A stretch of 64,000 nt of DNA from Leptospiraceae bacterium (GCA_020440825.1 JAGRNJ010000003.1:26997-90996); one strand, 5' to 3'. Positions 35,423 through 44,953 are shown, counted from the stretch's first letter. Notes: a model not told the origin generated them from the letters alone. Translations and numbers: made by a program.

Positions 35423-37370
35423 TGTTTTGCGACTGGCATTGGTTGGGAACCCGAATACGGGTAAATCGAGTCTGTTCAACTCATTGAGCGGCTCATCTCA
35501 AAAAGTCGGCAATTACCCCGGGGTCACGGTTGAAAAGAAAACCGGATTCCTCACCCAGAAAGATATTACCATTGAGTTAGTCGACCTGCCGGGCCTGTAT
35601 TCTTTGAATGCTTCTTCACCCGATGAGCAGATCTCTGTAGATTCTATCACCGGTAAATTAAAATCAGAAGAAAAACCAAATGCTGTTCTTTTCATACTCG
35701 ATGCTGCCCATGTGAAACGCAACCTGTATCTGTTTTCCCAAATTGCAGCCTTGAAAATACCGCTCATAATGGCTGTGACGATGAGCGATCTGCAGGCTGA
35801 ATCTGGTACCAGCCTCAATCTCGAAATCTTGCGCCGCAAATTAACAATTCCCGTACTGGAAGTTGATCCGCGTAATCTGGCCAATGTTGAAAACCTGAAA
35901 CAAAAGATCTTTAAACAAGAATGGCAAATTCCCGACATAGTTAAACTGCCATCCGCAGAGGCAGATGCAGTCGATCGTTATTCCTGGGCAGATAAGATTC
36001 TCAAGAACTGCCTCAGTAGAACCCCTATTGTGAGAAATCGCTGGCAGCAGAAACTCGATATTTTTTTCACCAACAAGATCACCGGGCCGCTTGCCTTCCT
36101 GGGTATCATGTTTGCTGTTTTTCAGTCAATTTATACGTGGGCAGAACCTCTCATGGACGGTATTGACCAGATTTTTATAAACCTGGGTGCATACACAAAC
36201 AGTTTTTTAAGCGGGTACCCCATGCTCGCCTCGCTATTGGCAGATGGAATCATAGGCGGGGTTGGCTTTGCTCTGGTATTTATTCCACAAATCGCAATAC
36301 TCTTTTTATTTATATCAATACTCGAAGAAAGCGGCTACCTCTCACGAGCTGCCTTCATTATGGACCGCGCTCTCGGCTGGAGCGGGCTTTCGGGCAGATC
36401 ATTTGTACCCATGCTCTCGAGTTTCGCCTGTGCAATTCCCGGCATTATGGCGGCGAGGGTCATCCCGGATGAAAAATCAAGACTCTCAACAATTTTTATC
36501 GCACCCTTTATGTCCTGCTCGGCCAGGTTACCAGTCTATGTTCTAATGATCGGTGCAGTGCTGGCGCCGATTGTCGGGAATTTCTATGCCGCACTGATTT
36601 TACTTGGCATGCATTTTCTGGGAATTGTATACGCTCTGCCCACTGCCTTTATTCTCAATCGCGGTGTTTTAAAAACAGATGAATCTGTGTTCCTCCTTGA
36701 AATGCCAAAATACCGTATGCCAATCTGGCGCAATGTTTATTTTCGGGTTCGAACCTCGGTATGGAAGTTTGTGAAAACTGCGGGAAGTGTAATACTTGCC
36801 TTCTCAATTCTTATCTGGGCGGCAAGTTACTTTCCGCGTAGCGATGCACTGGTGCAAAAATATACATTGCAGGTAACAGAACAACTGCAGAAAAAAGAAA
36901 CGACCCCAAATACAATGAGTTCAGATGCCGTTGAGCGAGGGGTCAGTGCCATGCTGCTCGAAAACAGTTATCTCGGTACTTTCGGCAAAATGGTAGAACC
37001 GGTGTTTTCCCCTTTGGGTTTCGACTGGCGCATCACAATCGGTATTCTCGGGGCATTCCCAGCCCGGGAACTCATCATTTCAACTTTGAGCATTATCTTT
37101 CAGGCAAACTCTGAAAACGAAGAAAGTTTGCGCGACAGACTTGCGACTGCTGTTCGCCAGGACGGCAGCCGCCTGTTTACCCCGCTTACATCCATAAGCC
37201 TGATGGTATTCTTTGCGCTGTGTGCACAATGTATGAGTACCCTGGTAACAATTGCACGGGAAACCAACTCAGTGCGTAACGCGGTCTATGTTTTTATTTA
37301 CATGACTGCGCTGGCTTATGTTTCTTCAGCAATTATTTACCAGGGTGGTAAGTTGATTGGGTTTAGCTGA
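35415..37370 (+). CDS. feoB: Ferrous iron transporter B
   Basis: The 651-residue protein has an N-terminal G-protein domain. G1 is GNPNTGKSS at about 10-18, switch region NYPGVTVEKK, G3 DLPGLYSL and a G4-like TMSDL. Membrane segments with the two Gate motifs follow, including SFACAIPGIMAAR and a second one around GAFPARELI. It transports Fe2+ across the inner membrane driven by GTP. It is shorter than E. coli FeoB (about 773), lacking part of the usual C-terminal extension. No feoC is adjacent. It overlaps the convergent leuA gene by 8 bp. Confidence 0.95.
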   Translation: MPDVLRLALVGNPNTGKSSLFNSLSGSSQKVGNYPGVTVEKKTGFLTQKDITIELVDLPGLYSLNASSPDEQISVDSITGKLKSEEKPNAVLFILDAAHVKRNLYLFSQIAALKIPLIMAVTMSDLQAESGTSLNLEILRRKLTIPVLEVDPRNLANVENLKQKIFKQEWQIPDIVKLPSAEADAVDRYSWADKILKNCLSRTPIVRNRWQQKLDIFFTNKITGPLAFLGIMFAVFQSIYTWAEPLMDGIDQIFINLGAYTNSFLSGYPMLASLLADGIIGGVGFALVFIPQIAILFLFISILEESGYLSRAAFIMDRALGWSGLSGRSFVPMLSSFACAIPGIMAARVIPDEKSRLSTIFIAPFMSCSARLPVYVLMIGAVLAPIVGNFYAALILLGMHFLGIVYALPTAFILNRGVLKTDESVFLLEMPKYRMPIWRNVYFRVRTSVWKFVKTAGSVILAFSILIWAASYFPRSDALVQKYTLQVTEQLQKKETTPNTMSSDAVERGVSAMLLENSYLGTFGKMVEPVFSPLGFDWRITIGILGAFPARELIISTLSIIFQANSENEESLRDRLATAVRQDGSRLFTPLTSISLMVFFALCAQCMSTLVTIARETNSVRNAVYVFIYMTALAYVSSAIIYQGGKLIGFS

Positions 37371-39087
37371 ACGCAAGGCTAGCTTTAAGACGCTGCCCGG
37401 TGTAGGCCCGGTTAAGCGCACTGAACAGAGCTTCCATTGATGCCCTTGCAGTATTTGCAGAGATACCAACACCATAAAAGGTTTCCTGATTTTCTTTTTC
37501 AACCTGAATGTACGCAATAGCCCGGGCATCGGAACCTTCACCCAGAGAATGCTGAGTATAATTCTTGATCTTAAAATTTACCAGCCCTGAGCCTTCCAGT
37601 GCATGTTTTACCGCATCAATGGGCCCGTTACCAGAACCCTGCAGTTCCAGTTTCTCCCCGTGTAATTTGAGATTTACTGTGACGCGAATAAAATCCTGGT
37701 CGAGCTCTTCACTGTGAGAGTGTACATTCAAGAGATGCAATGGCTCCGTTCGATTCAGATATTCTTCCTGAAAGCGCTCCCAGATATCCTGCGGAGAGAC
37801 TTCACCGCCACTAGTCTCAGCCAGTCTCTGTATGACATTTGCAAATTCGGGGTGCATTGTTTTCGGCAATCGACAGTCAAATTCTTTCTCCATCACGTAG
37901 GCCACGCCGCCTTTTCCCGACTGGCTGTTGATGCGAATAATTGACTCATAGTTTCTGCCAATATCAATGGGATCAATAGGCAAATAGGGAACAGCCCAAA
38001 CCCGCTCTTCAACCGGCTTTTCATTGTAAGCAGCCATACCTTTGTTGATAGCATCCTGGTGCGAGCCTGAAAACGCTGTAAACACCAGCTCGCCCGCATA
38101 GGGGTGACGAGCATGCACCTGCATACGAGTGGTACGTTCATAAACCTCGGTAACCCGGTTGATGTCACTGAAATCAAGCTTCGGATCAATACCTTGAGAG
38201 AACATATTCAACGCAACGGTGACAATATCAACATTGCCGGTACGCTCGCCGTTGCCGAACAATGTACCTTCGACCCGGTCACCGCCGGCCATAAGTCCAA
38301 GTTCTGTTGCGGCAATACCACTGCCCCGGTCATTATGCGTGTGCAGACTTACGATGATTTTATCCCGGTTCTCTACATTTCGACAGAAGTATTCTACCTG
38401 ATCTGCATAGACATTCGGGGTCGTCATTTCAACCGTAGCCGGCAAATTTAAGATTACTTTGTTGTCTGCATCCGGTTGCCATTCATTCACCACGGCATTT
38501 GAGATCTGCACGGCGAAGTCTGGTTCGGTACCTGAAAAACTTTCGGGTGAATATTCTAATGTTATCTTTGTCGCGGTTTCGGGCAACAGACTTTTTATCA
38601 ATTTGACACCGTCGACTGCCAGTTTGGTAATCTGTGAGCGATCCATCTTGAACACGACATCGCGCTGTAGGGTCGAAGTCGAATTGTAAAGATGCACAAT
38701 TGCATTTTTTGAACCTTTTAACGCTTCAAAAGAACGTCGAATCAGATGTTCCCGGGCCTGGGTCAAGACCTGAATAGTGACATCGTCAGGCACCAGATTC
38801 TGTTCGATAATCGTACGTAAGAATTTATATTCGACATCAGATGCAGCGGGAAAGCCAACCTCAATCTGTTTGAAACCAATTTCGACGAGCAGTGAAAACA
38901 GTTCCAGCTTTTCTTCAATGTTCATGGGATAAATGAGTGCCTGATTCCCATCCCGTAAGTCAACACTGCACCAACGGGGTGCATGTTCAATATGCTTGTC
39001 TGGCCAGGTTCTATCGCGCAATTCAAGCGGTCGATAGGGCCGGTACTTTTGATTAGATACTTTTTTCATATACTGCTCCAAATTCAA
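37363..39087 (-). CDS. leuA: 2-isopropylmalate synthase (long, LeuA type 2)
   Basis: This enzyme condenses acetyl-CoA with 2-oxoisovalerate, the first committed step of leucine synthesis. The 574-residue length and the N-terminal RPLELRDRTWPDKHIEHAPR match the long mycobacterial/actinobacterial-like form. The DRE-TIM barrel has its metal Asp in SVDLRDGNQAL, HxH in VSLHTHNDRGSG and GNGERTGNVD. A C-terminal LeuA_dimer regulatory domain at about 430-570 (ELQGSGNGPIDAVKHALEG) would bind leucine for feedback control. No leader peptide or attenuator was visible upstream. It is transcribed divergently from the DNA methyltransferase gene. Confidence 0.95.
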   Translation of the reverse strand: MNLEQYMKKVSNQKYRPYRPLELRDRTWPDKHIEHAPRWCSVDLRDGNQALIYPMNIEEKLELFSLLVEIGFKQIEVGFPAASDVEYKFLRTIIEQNLVPDDVTIQVLTQAREHLIRRSFEALKGSKNAIVHLYNSTSTLQRDVVFKMDRSQITKLAVDGVKLIKSLLPETATKITLEYSPESFSGTEPDFAVQISNAVVNEWQPDADNKVILNLPATVEMTTPNVYADQVEYFCRNVENRDKIIVSLHTHNDRGSGIAATELGLMAGGDRVEGTLFGNGERTGNVDIVTVALNMFSQGIDPKLDFSDINRVTEVYERTTRMQVHARHPYAGELVFTAFSGSHQDAINKGMAAYNEKPVEERVWAVPYLPIDPIDIGRNYESIIRINSQSGKGGVAYVMEKEFDCRLPKTMHPEFANVIQRLAETSGGEVSPQDIWERFQEEYLNRTEPLHLLNVHSHSEELDQDFIRVTVNLKLHGEKLELQGSGNGPIDAVKHALEGSGLVNFKIKNYTQHSLGEGSDARAIAYIQVEKENQETFYGVGISANTARASMEALFSALNRAYTGQRLKASLAFS

Positions 39088-39158
39088 ATTAACATATCAC
39101 AATGCGGATGGCTTTTTTTTCTACAAACCGGCTGCCCGAGGGTCGAAACTTAAGCAGA

Positions 39159-39974
39159 ATGTCGATACAAAGCAAGCTCAACAAAATTCACTGTGCAGAT
39201 TCACTTTCTTTCATGCAGAATCTGCCCGATGCCACCTTCTCACTGATCATTTGCGACGGCCCCTATGGCATTACCCAATTCGATTGGGACAGAGTAAGCA
39301 ATATTCAAGACTTCAATCTCGAACTGCTCAAAAATTTTGCCCGCCTGCTAAAACCGGGGGGCAGCGCGTATCTGTTTGGCAAACAGGATTGTCTCGATTT
39401 TATTGATTATCGACCCTACTTAAAGTTGAACTCACGCATTGTATGGTATCAGCCCAGCCGATTGGCACAGGGTCGATTGAAATACACCAATAATTATGAT
39501 ATCATTGCACATTTCAGTAAAGGGTCTGCTGAAACGTTCAATCTGGATGATATTCGAGTACCTCAACTCGTTGAATTGGAACATCGTCTACGCTGTGAAA
39601 ATGTGCCCAGTGTTAAAAATGGAAAGTTTGGCGCAACCCGTTTCGATACGCGCGGGAAGAATCCGGGCGATGTCTGGGGAGACATCAAGCAACTGACCTA
39701 CCGCTCAAAAGAACTGCTTGACCGTAAATTCTTGAATACAATTCAAAAGCCAGAAAAACTGATCGAGCGACTGGTGCGAGCCAGCAGTAATCCCGAAGAT
39801 ATTATTTTTGATCCTTTTTCAGGTACCGGAACGGTTGCACTTGTTGCAAACCGCCTGAAGCGCAACTTCATCGCTGTTGAGCGGGATCGTCAGCTATGGC
39901 AATTATCGAATATGCGACTTAGTGAAGCAACTGAAACTGCGGCAAATGAACCGCCGGTATCTGCTGCAGTGTAA
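39159..39974 (+). CDS. Orphan site-specific DNA methyltransferase
   Basis: The amino-methyltransferase has its catalytic motif first as LIICDGPYG (D-G-P-Y instead of the commoner D-P-P-Y). Its SAM motif comes late, as FDPFSGTGTVALVANRLKR, the beta-class order. Between them is a target-recognition region. The product is N6-adenine or N4-cytosine methylation at an unknown site. I prefer the ATG at 39159. The ATG at 39102 would leave only 14 bp to leuA. No restriction enzyme is adjacent, so it is probably a regulatory or orphan enzyme. The toxin-antitoxin pair follows. Confidence 0.88.
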   Translation: MSIQSKLNKIHCADSLSFMQNLPDATFSLIICDGPYGITQFDWDRVSNIQDFNLELLKNFARLLKPGGSAYLFGKQDCLDFIDYRPYLKLNSRIVWYQPSRLAQGRLKYTNNYDIIAHFSKGSAETFNLDDIRVPQLVELEHRLRCENVPSVKNGKFGATRFDTRGKNPGDVWGDIKQLTYRSKELLDRKFLNTIQKPEKLIERLVRASSNPEDIIFDPFSGTGTVALVANRLKRNFIAVERDRQLWQLSNMRLSEATETAANEPPVSAAV

Positions 39975-40047
39975 CCATTATAATTCGGCAGTGCGACTTC
40001 TCACAGATTCAAGAGCTAATTTACAGGTCGAATGAGATGAATTAAGG

Positions 40048-40085
40048 ACTGCATTTTATACTTGCAGTGAATTTTAGCATTGACA
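40048..40085. promoter_or_regulatory. Inverted repeat and -35-like box upstream of the toxin-antitoxin pair
   Basis: ACTGCA (40048-40053) and TGCAGT (40063-40068) form a perfect 6-bp inverted repeat with a 9-nt centre. It is followed by TTGACA (40080-40085). They lie 30-67 bp before the antitoxin ATG (40115), the usual place for autoregulation of such modules. The -10 (TTAATT at 40103) is weak. Confidence 0.3.
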
Positions 40086-40114
40086 TCTGGCTTCTTTAAT
40101 GTTTAATTGAAGCT

Positions 40115-40300
40115 ATGAATGTGGTAAAGAAAGAGCTGCATGCCCTGGCACAATCCCTACCTGAAGAGGCAACTTATGAAGATGCGATGTATGAAATATA
40201 TGTGCGTTCGAAAATTGCCCAAAGTGATAAAGATATACTTGCAGGTAGGATCTTGAGCCATGATGAAGTTATCAAACGCTTCGAAACATGGCTGAGATAA
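40115..40300 (+). CDS. Antitoxin of a ParE/RelE-type pair
   Basis: The 61-residue, acidic, helical protein (MNVVKKELHALAQSLPEEAT, then a second half ending HDEVIKRFETWLR) has the size and C-terminal helix typical of the short addiction-module antitoxins beside ParE-like toxins. The EVIKRFETW end is probably the toxin-binding and inhibition part. The gene overlaps the toxin gene by 13 bp. I cannot place it in a precise family (it is not obviously ribbon-helix-helix). Confidence 0.75.
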   Translation: MNVVKKELHALAQSLPEEATYEDAMYEIYVRSKIAQSDKDILAGRILSHDEVIKRFETWLR

Positions 40301-40575
40301 AGTGGACGGCAACAGCCTCTGAAGATTTGCATCACATATTTCTTTACATTCAGCTTGATGCGCCAAATAGTGCAAAAGATGTGATTAACCGTATATTGGC
40401 ACACATTGAACTTATTTCTAAACAACCCCTGATGGGGCGCAAAGTAACCGAAGTTAAAGATACGAACATTAGAGAAACTCTTTCAGGAAAATACCGCATC
40501 ATTTATGAGGTTGGCCCTGATATCATCACTTTGCGTACAATTATTCACGGGGCGCGTGACTTTAAGCACGTTTAA
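40288..40575 (+). CDS. ParE/RelE-family toxin
   Basis: The 95-residue protein follows the ParE/RelE pattern. An N-terminal beta strand and two helices (EIKWTATASEDLHHIFLYIQ) are followed by the central LISKQPLMGRKVTE. The C-terminal strands read SGKYRIIYEVGPDIITLRTI and end in HGARDFKHV. ParE toxins poison DNA gyrase, whereas RelE toxins cut mRNA. The sequence alone does not decide which applies. A possible plus-strand terminator follows at 40635-40664. Confidence 0.88.
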   Translation: MAEIKWTATASEDLHHIFLYIQLDAPNSAKDVINRILAHIELISKQPLMGRKVTEVKDTNIRETLSGKYRIIYEVGPDIITLRTIIHGARDFKHV

Positions 40576-40634
40576 TTTTATAAAAACTAGCGAATAAGAT
40601 ATTTCAACCGACAGTTCTCGGATGCATAACGTCT

Positions 40635-40664
40635 GCCCATAATTTAGAGGCTGCATGGGCTTTT
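40635..40664 (+). terminator. Possible terminator after the toxin gene
   Basis: GCCCAT (40635-40640) and ATGGGC (40655-40660) form a 6-bp stem with a 14-nt loop, followed by TTTT. The stem is short, so this is a weak call. It lies between the toxin gene and the convergent lipoprotein gene. Confidence 0.4.
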
Positions 40665-40671
40665 CAACTTT

Positions 40672-41355
40672 TCAGTCATAAAATTTTGAAATTTTTTCTC
40701 TTGCTTTTGGTAATTCGTCAATAATGTCGACCAATAAACTGTCGACTGAAGATTTAGTAGACTTACCAACTGATTTGGCGATATTCTTTTCCAGAGTCGT
40801 AGCCGGTGAGGTTCCGTGATCTGCACCTTCACCACGAATATTCATTACCAGATAACCCGTTTTTACATCCCACAGACTTCCTTTTAATGTGACCTGGGTA
40901 TCTATCGTGTGCCCCGGAGCAAACCATAAACCTACGATAGTAGGGTAAAAAAATGAGAGTGAATTAACATCGGCAGAGTAATGAATCTCCTGCTCCAGCA
41001 CAAGAACCGTATCTACCCCGAGTCTGGCACCTTCGAGCCGTGCCCCTTCAATTGTCTTTTCATCGGCCCCTTTGAGATGGGAGACGTAGCTTACAAATCC
41101 CGTGTCGATAACCTTTTGTTCAAATTGTTTAAATGAATCTGAGCCTTCTTCTGCCAGAACTTTCGTCCAGAACTCATCATTTGTAAAATAAATGCCTACC
41201 GAGTAAGGTGGTCTCTTAGCCGGTTTTACCTTTAATGTGGTTTCGATATCATCTTTCGGCCATTTCAGATAAGATTTGTCTTTTCTGTTCACTGACTTGC
41301 AACTACAAAGAGCAATCAACACCAAGGCTAACGCAAAATGATTGTATAACTTCAT
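40672..41355 (-). CDS. Predicted lipoprotein of unknown function
   Basis: The 227-residue protein starts with a lipoprotein signal (ALVLIALCSCKS) with the lipobox Cys at about 19 or 17. The body is mixed alpha/beta, with repeated GARLEGARLGVDTVLVLEQE and TQVTLKGSLWDVKTGYLVM. It has the look of periplasmic lipoproteins that sense or build on a substrate fold, but I do not recognise a family. It has no visible operon partner and is convergent with the toxin-antitoxin pair. Confidence 0.6.
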   Translation of the reverse strand: MKLYNHFALALVLIALCSCKSVNRKDKSYLKWPKDDIETTLKVKPAKRPPYSVGIYFTNDEFWTKVLAEEGSDSFKQFEQKVIDTGFVSYVSHLKGADEKTIEGARLEGARLGVDTVLVLEQEIHYSADVNSLSFFYPTIVGLWFAPGHTIDTQVTLKGSLWDVKTGYLVMNIRGEGADHGTSPATTLEKNIAKSVGKSTKSSVDSLLVDIIDELPKAREKISKFYD

Positions 41356-41452
41356 ATTCGAGCATGGTTAACAGTTCCTCTGTGTCAACTGTTTCGTTGT
41401 TGTGAAGATTATGAGGCGCTTGCCAGTCTCTCTATAAATTCTGAAATGGCCT

Positions 41453-41683
41453 ATGAGCATAATACAGCTATTTTTGCTGCTACTGTTGGGCTATCTGCTG
41501 TATTCTGTCGGTAAATTTGTCATGTTGCTGTACAGGGCGTCAAATGCTGCCAGAGATTACCAGCAAAACAATTCCCGGGAGCGACGAGGTTCTGCCTCTT
41601 CAGGGCAGGAAAAAGATATTACCCGCGAAACAAAAGTAATTGATGAACGCTGGCTAGATGAAGAAAAGGACACTGAAAAATGA
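41453..41683 (+). CDS. Small single-TM membrane protein
   Basis: The 76-residue protein has a transmembrane helix at about 3-28 (IIQLFLLLLLGYLLYSVGKF), then a charged, Arg/Glu-rich cytoplasmic tail. It resembles small DUF4834-type proteins. It overlaps the lipid-kinase gene by 4 bp, so it is likely translationally coupled. Its function is unknown. Confidence 0.6.
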   Translation: MSIIQLFLLLLLGYLLYSVGKFVMLLYRASNAARDYQQNNSRERRGSASSGQEKDITRETKVIDERWLDEEKDTEK

Positions 41684-42615
41684 AAACTCTTGCGATTGTA
41701 AACCCGGCATCGGCGGGCGGTGCAACCGGTGAAAACTGGAGCCAGATTCAAGATAAAATTGCCAGGGCAATGCCGGGCATAGATTTTCAGTTCACCCAGA
41801 ACAAACCCGGGTCTGCAGCACTGATTGCGCGCAATGCTCTTCAAGGCAAATACGAAAAAATTCTGGCGATTGGTGGCGACGGCACTCTCTCAGAAACTGT
41901 CAATGGCCTGTTTGACAACGATGAAGCAATAAATCCCGATATTATCTTTTCATACATTATGCTGGGGCGAGGCAATGATTTTCAGCGCAGTATACAGGTT
42001 CCCGCCGATATCGACTCTGCGATTCTGGCCTGTGCGGGCGCAGATATAAGGCATATTGATATTGGCAGGGTCCGTTATACAAGAGAAACCGGTACCGGTG
42101 TTCGCTATTTTTTGAATATTGCAAGTATGGGTATGAGCGGCGAGGTCGATAGAGCCATGAATGCCACCAATACAGCCAGTTTTCTGGGCGGCTCGGGAGC
42201 ATTTCTGTTTGCTACACTTCAGACTCTGGTTTCTTACCAGAATAAGCCGGTTACGTTAACAATTGATGAACGGGTTTTCTTCGACGCTCCACTGCGGGTT
42301 GCAGCAATTGCAAATGGCCGTTTTTTCGGTGGCGGAATGGAAATTGCCCCTAATGCTCAACTGAACGATGGAAGATTTAGCGTTACCATTGTCGGTGATT
42401 TAAATGCTTTTGAGGTGGCAATGAACACCCCGCTGCTCTACCAGGGTAAGCATTTACCCAGTGACAAGATACACCATGTTACCGCTCAAAAAGTTTATGC
42501 CGAAAGCAGCGTTCCGGTGTATCTTGATATCGACGGAGAAGCGATCGGTATGTTGCCGGCAGAATTTGTAATTTTGCCTAAAAAACTGAAACTGCAAGCC
42601 GACTTTCAAAAATAG
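41680..42615 (+). CDS. Diacylglycerol/lipid kinase-family protein (YegS/DgkB-like)
   Basis: The 311-residue protein has the DAGK catalytic fold. The N-terminal TLAIVNPASAGGATGENWSQ is followed by the glycine-rich nucleotide motif AIGGDGTLSETVNG at about 67. YIMLGRGNDFQRS and a C-terminal lid with GGGMEIAPNAQLNDGRF follow. These kinases phosphorylate diacylglycerol or related lipids. It overlaps the small membrane protein gene (4 bp) and is followed 3 bp later by mrp. Confidence 0.9.
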   Translation: MKTLAIVNPASAGGATGENWSQIQDKIARAMPGIDFQFTQNKPGSAALIARNALQGKYEKILAIGGDGTLSETVNGLFDNDEAINPDIIFSYIMLGRGNDFQRSIQVPADIDSAILACAGADIRHIDIGRVRYTRETGTGVRYFLNIASMGMSGEVDRAMNATNTASFLGGSGAFLFATLQTLVSYQNKPVTLTIDERVFFDAPLRVAAIANGRFFGGGMEIAPNAQLNDGRFSVTIVGDLNAFEVAMNTPLLYQGKHLPSDKIHHVTAQKVYAESSVPVYLDIDGEAIGMLPAEFVILPKKLKLQADFQK

Positions 42616-42618
42616 CCT

Positions 42619-43671
42619 ATGCAACAAGAACTCAAAACCCTGCTTACCAAAGTACAAAATCCGCTGACACATAAAAACATCATTGAAGATGGAACACTTG
42701 AAGCGATTCAGGAAAATGATGACCAGATTACCCTGGTACTCTCCACTCCTGACGATCGTCGCTTACAGCTCGCTCTCGATTCACAGATTCGAACTGCCCT
42801 TGCCGGTTCACCGGCACTGAGTAAGGTAAAGGTCAAATTCAATGTTAAGGCACCAGAGGTGCCGAAAAGTGAGCCATCCGCCCCCCCTGCTAACTCAATA
42901 CCCGGGGTTGATAAAATTATCCTGATTGGTTCGGGTAAAGGCGGGGTTGGCAAATCAACAGTGACCCTGAATTTGGGTATAAGTCTGAAAAACATGGGCT
43001 ACAAAGTCGGATTGCTTGACGCAGATATTTATGGCCCCTCGCTGGGTAAAATGCTGGGTCTTTCAGGAAGACAGAACATTGATGTTCAAAATGACACAAT
43101 CATACCCCTAGAAGCGTATGGACTCAAAGTAATGAGTTTTTCATTTCTGCTCGACGACAACCAGCCAGTGGTCTGGCGCGGACCAATGCTCGGTAAAGCC
43201 TTACATCAGTTTTTGTATGACATCGAATGGGGCAAACTAGACTTTCTCTTGATTGACCTGCCACCCGGTACCGGTGATGCTCACTTATCTCTTACACAGA
43301 TGGTGCAAAATGATGCCGCAGTAGTCGTGACGACACCGCAGAATGTGGCCTTATTAGATGCAGGCAGAGCTATCGCAATGTTTGAACAGGTAAATGTGCC
43401 GATTGCCGGGGTAATAGAGAATATGAGTGAATTCTTATGTCCGCATTGTGGAAAAGGCAGTCATATTTTCTCTAAAGGCGGCGGATCCAGACTTGCCGCC
43501 AGTACAAAATCGGTTTTGCTGGGCCAGATACCACTGACATCTGAACTGATGGAAGCAAGTGATGAAGGCAAACCATTGGCAACCCGAAAAAAGAACTCAC
43601 CGAGTGCACAGAAAGTGGTCGATGCTTATGAACATGCAGCCCAAAATTTACTTTCAATCTTGGCAGAATAA
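42619..43671 (+). CDS. mrp: Mrp/ApbC iron-sulfur carrier ATPase
   Basis: The 350-residue protein has an N-terminal MIP18/DUF59-like domain (about 1-85), then a deviant Walker A loop GSGKGGVGKSTVTLNLG. Switch sequences LDADIYGPS and DLPPGTGDAH follow. The FeS-binding CxxC is in EFLCPHCGKG. Mrp binds and delivers Fe-S clusters to apoproteins in the cytoplasm. It lies in a compact plus-strand run of lipid kinase, Mrp, HD protein and Dcd, with gaps of 3 to 36 bp. Confidence 0.94.
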   Translation: MQQELKTLLTKVQNPLTHKNIIEDGTLEAIQENDDQITLVLSTPDDRRLQLALDSQIRTALAGSPALSKVKVKFNVKAPEVPKSEPSAPPANSIPGVDKIILIGSGKGGVGKSTVTLNLGISLKNMGYKVGLLDADIYGPSLGKMLGLSGRQNIDVQNDTIIPLEAYGLKVMSFSFLLDDNQPVVWRGPMLGKALHQFLYDIEWGKLDFLLIDLPPGTGDAHLSLTQMVQNDAAVVVTTPQNVALLDAGRAIAMFEQVNVPIAGVIENMSEFLCPHCGKGSHIFSKGGGSRLAASTKSVLLGQIPLTSELMEASDEGKPLATRKKNSPSAQKVVDAYEHAAQNLLSILAE

Positions 43672-43705
43672 TTTCTCATGACAATAAACCGGACTATCTT
43701 GCAGA

Positions 43706-44917
43706 ATGATTTTTGAAGGCGAAGACATACGGGCAGAACGTGTTGCAGAGCTAGCACAGTTTGGCACTTTCTTAGGTGGTCTAAAGTTTGTCTGTCTTAA
43801 AGAACCTGTAGTCGATGACAAAAAGAATATACTTGTGGCAGCGGGTCGTTCTTTACGGGAAGGAATTCTAAACGCACTGTATGAACGTGAAAAGGGTTCG
43901 CCTTTTAACCTCACCATTGAAAAAAACCAGCAATTGAAAGATGCCGTTCAGGGCAAAGTAATCAGAGAAATTGAAGACAGAATTTCTTTGAGCAATTTCA
44001 GTTTTCCGGCTTATATGATTCATACTCGAGAGGTAGACGTTCCAAGACTGGTGCGTGGCAGTCTCAATAACACCGCAATTTTTAATTATCTGTGCAGTTT
44101 GATGTACAACAACCGTCCGATTCTTGGTCACCTGATTGAAGTGGCCCTCACATCTGTCGGCCTGCTGGCCGATTCAATGATTCCAGGAATGAAATCTACT
44201 GACTTCCTGCATGTCTTCATGGCCGGCCTCATGCACGATGCCCATATCGTAGATCTGCAAGACTGGTTTCACAAGGAAAATTTTGAGGGTGACACTGACA
44301 ATGGGCATGATGGTGCATCGGCCTCAAAAATCTCACAATGGCAAATACCAGAACATTTACCCGATATGATTCGCGATCACAATCGTCTTAGAAAAATCTA
44401 CGCTCATACCACTCGTTCAGCAAAAGAGCGCTGGTATACTGATGTATCAGAACTTTGTGGTGCGATTATAAACATGGTAGAATATTTTACATTTTTACGC
44501 AGAAAACTTACCACCGACCGGGATGACAGTGAAGAGAAGAAAGATGAATTCGGTGAAATTTTATACCAGATGTCTTACCAGACGGAGCAAGGTTTTTTTC
44601 CGAAGCCTTTGATTGTCTCGTTTGAGCGTCACTTTCAAAAATATGAGAAATTCTTTAGATATGGGGAGAATATAGCCGCGATTGAAGCAAAATGCAAGTT
44701 CAAGCATCATGCAATGGCCTACCCCAAGCCGCGATCAACCCAGGTTCTTTGTAAAGATCATACACAGGAATGTCCTTTTCGACTTTCTTCGAACCCGATC
44801 AATATCATCAATACTGAAAATAAAGTGGGATCCCGCTTCAAGACTCAACTCGCACCAGGCTGGTATGATAAATGCCAGCTCACAGACGATTTACCCACCC
44901 CGCCATTCACAATTTGA
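43706..44917 (+). CDS. HD-GYP-like phosphohydrolase, divergent
   Basis: The 403-residue protein has an HD-type core at about 150-260. GHLIEVALTSVG is followed by VFMAGLMHDAHIVDLQ (the HD pair), NGHDGASASKI and IRDHNRLRKIYA, in the order of HD-GYP domains. The GYP loop is missing. The N-terminal 120 residues (with VVDDKKNILVAAGRSLREGI) have no recognised family. A Cys/His cluster near the C-terminus (CKFKHH, CKDHTQECPF) might bind metal. The HD-GYP likeness suggests nucleotide signalling, but the GYP loss makes c-di-GMP hydrolysis uncertain. Confidence 0.65.
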   Translation: MIFEGEDIRAERVAELAQFGTFLGGLKFVCLKEPVVDDKKNILVAAGRSLREGILNALYEREKGSPFNLTIEKNQQLKDAVQGKVIREIEDRISLSNFSFPAYMIHTREVDVPRLVRGSLNNTAIFNYLCSLMYNNRPILGHLIEVALTSVGLLADSMIPGMKSTDFLHVFMAGLMHDAHIVDLQDWFHKENFEGDTDNGHDGASASKISQWQIPEHLPDMIRDHNRLRKIYAHTTRSAKERWYTDVSELCGAIINMVEYFTFLRRKLTTDRDDSEEKKDEFGEILYQMSYQTEQGFFPKPLIVSFERHFQKYEKFFRYGENIAAIEAKCKFKHHAMAYPKPRSTQVLCKDHTQECPFRLSSNPINIINTENKVGSRFKTQLAPGWYDKCQLTDDLPTPPFTI

Positions 44918-44953
44918 CATTTACGCAGAGTCTTTGACAGACTTGCTGGTGCT

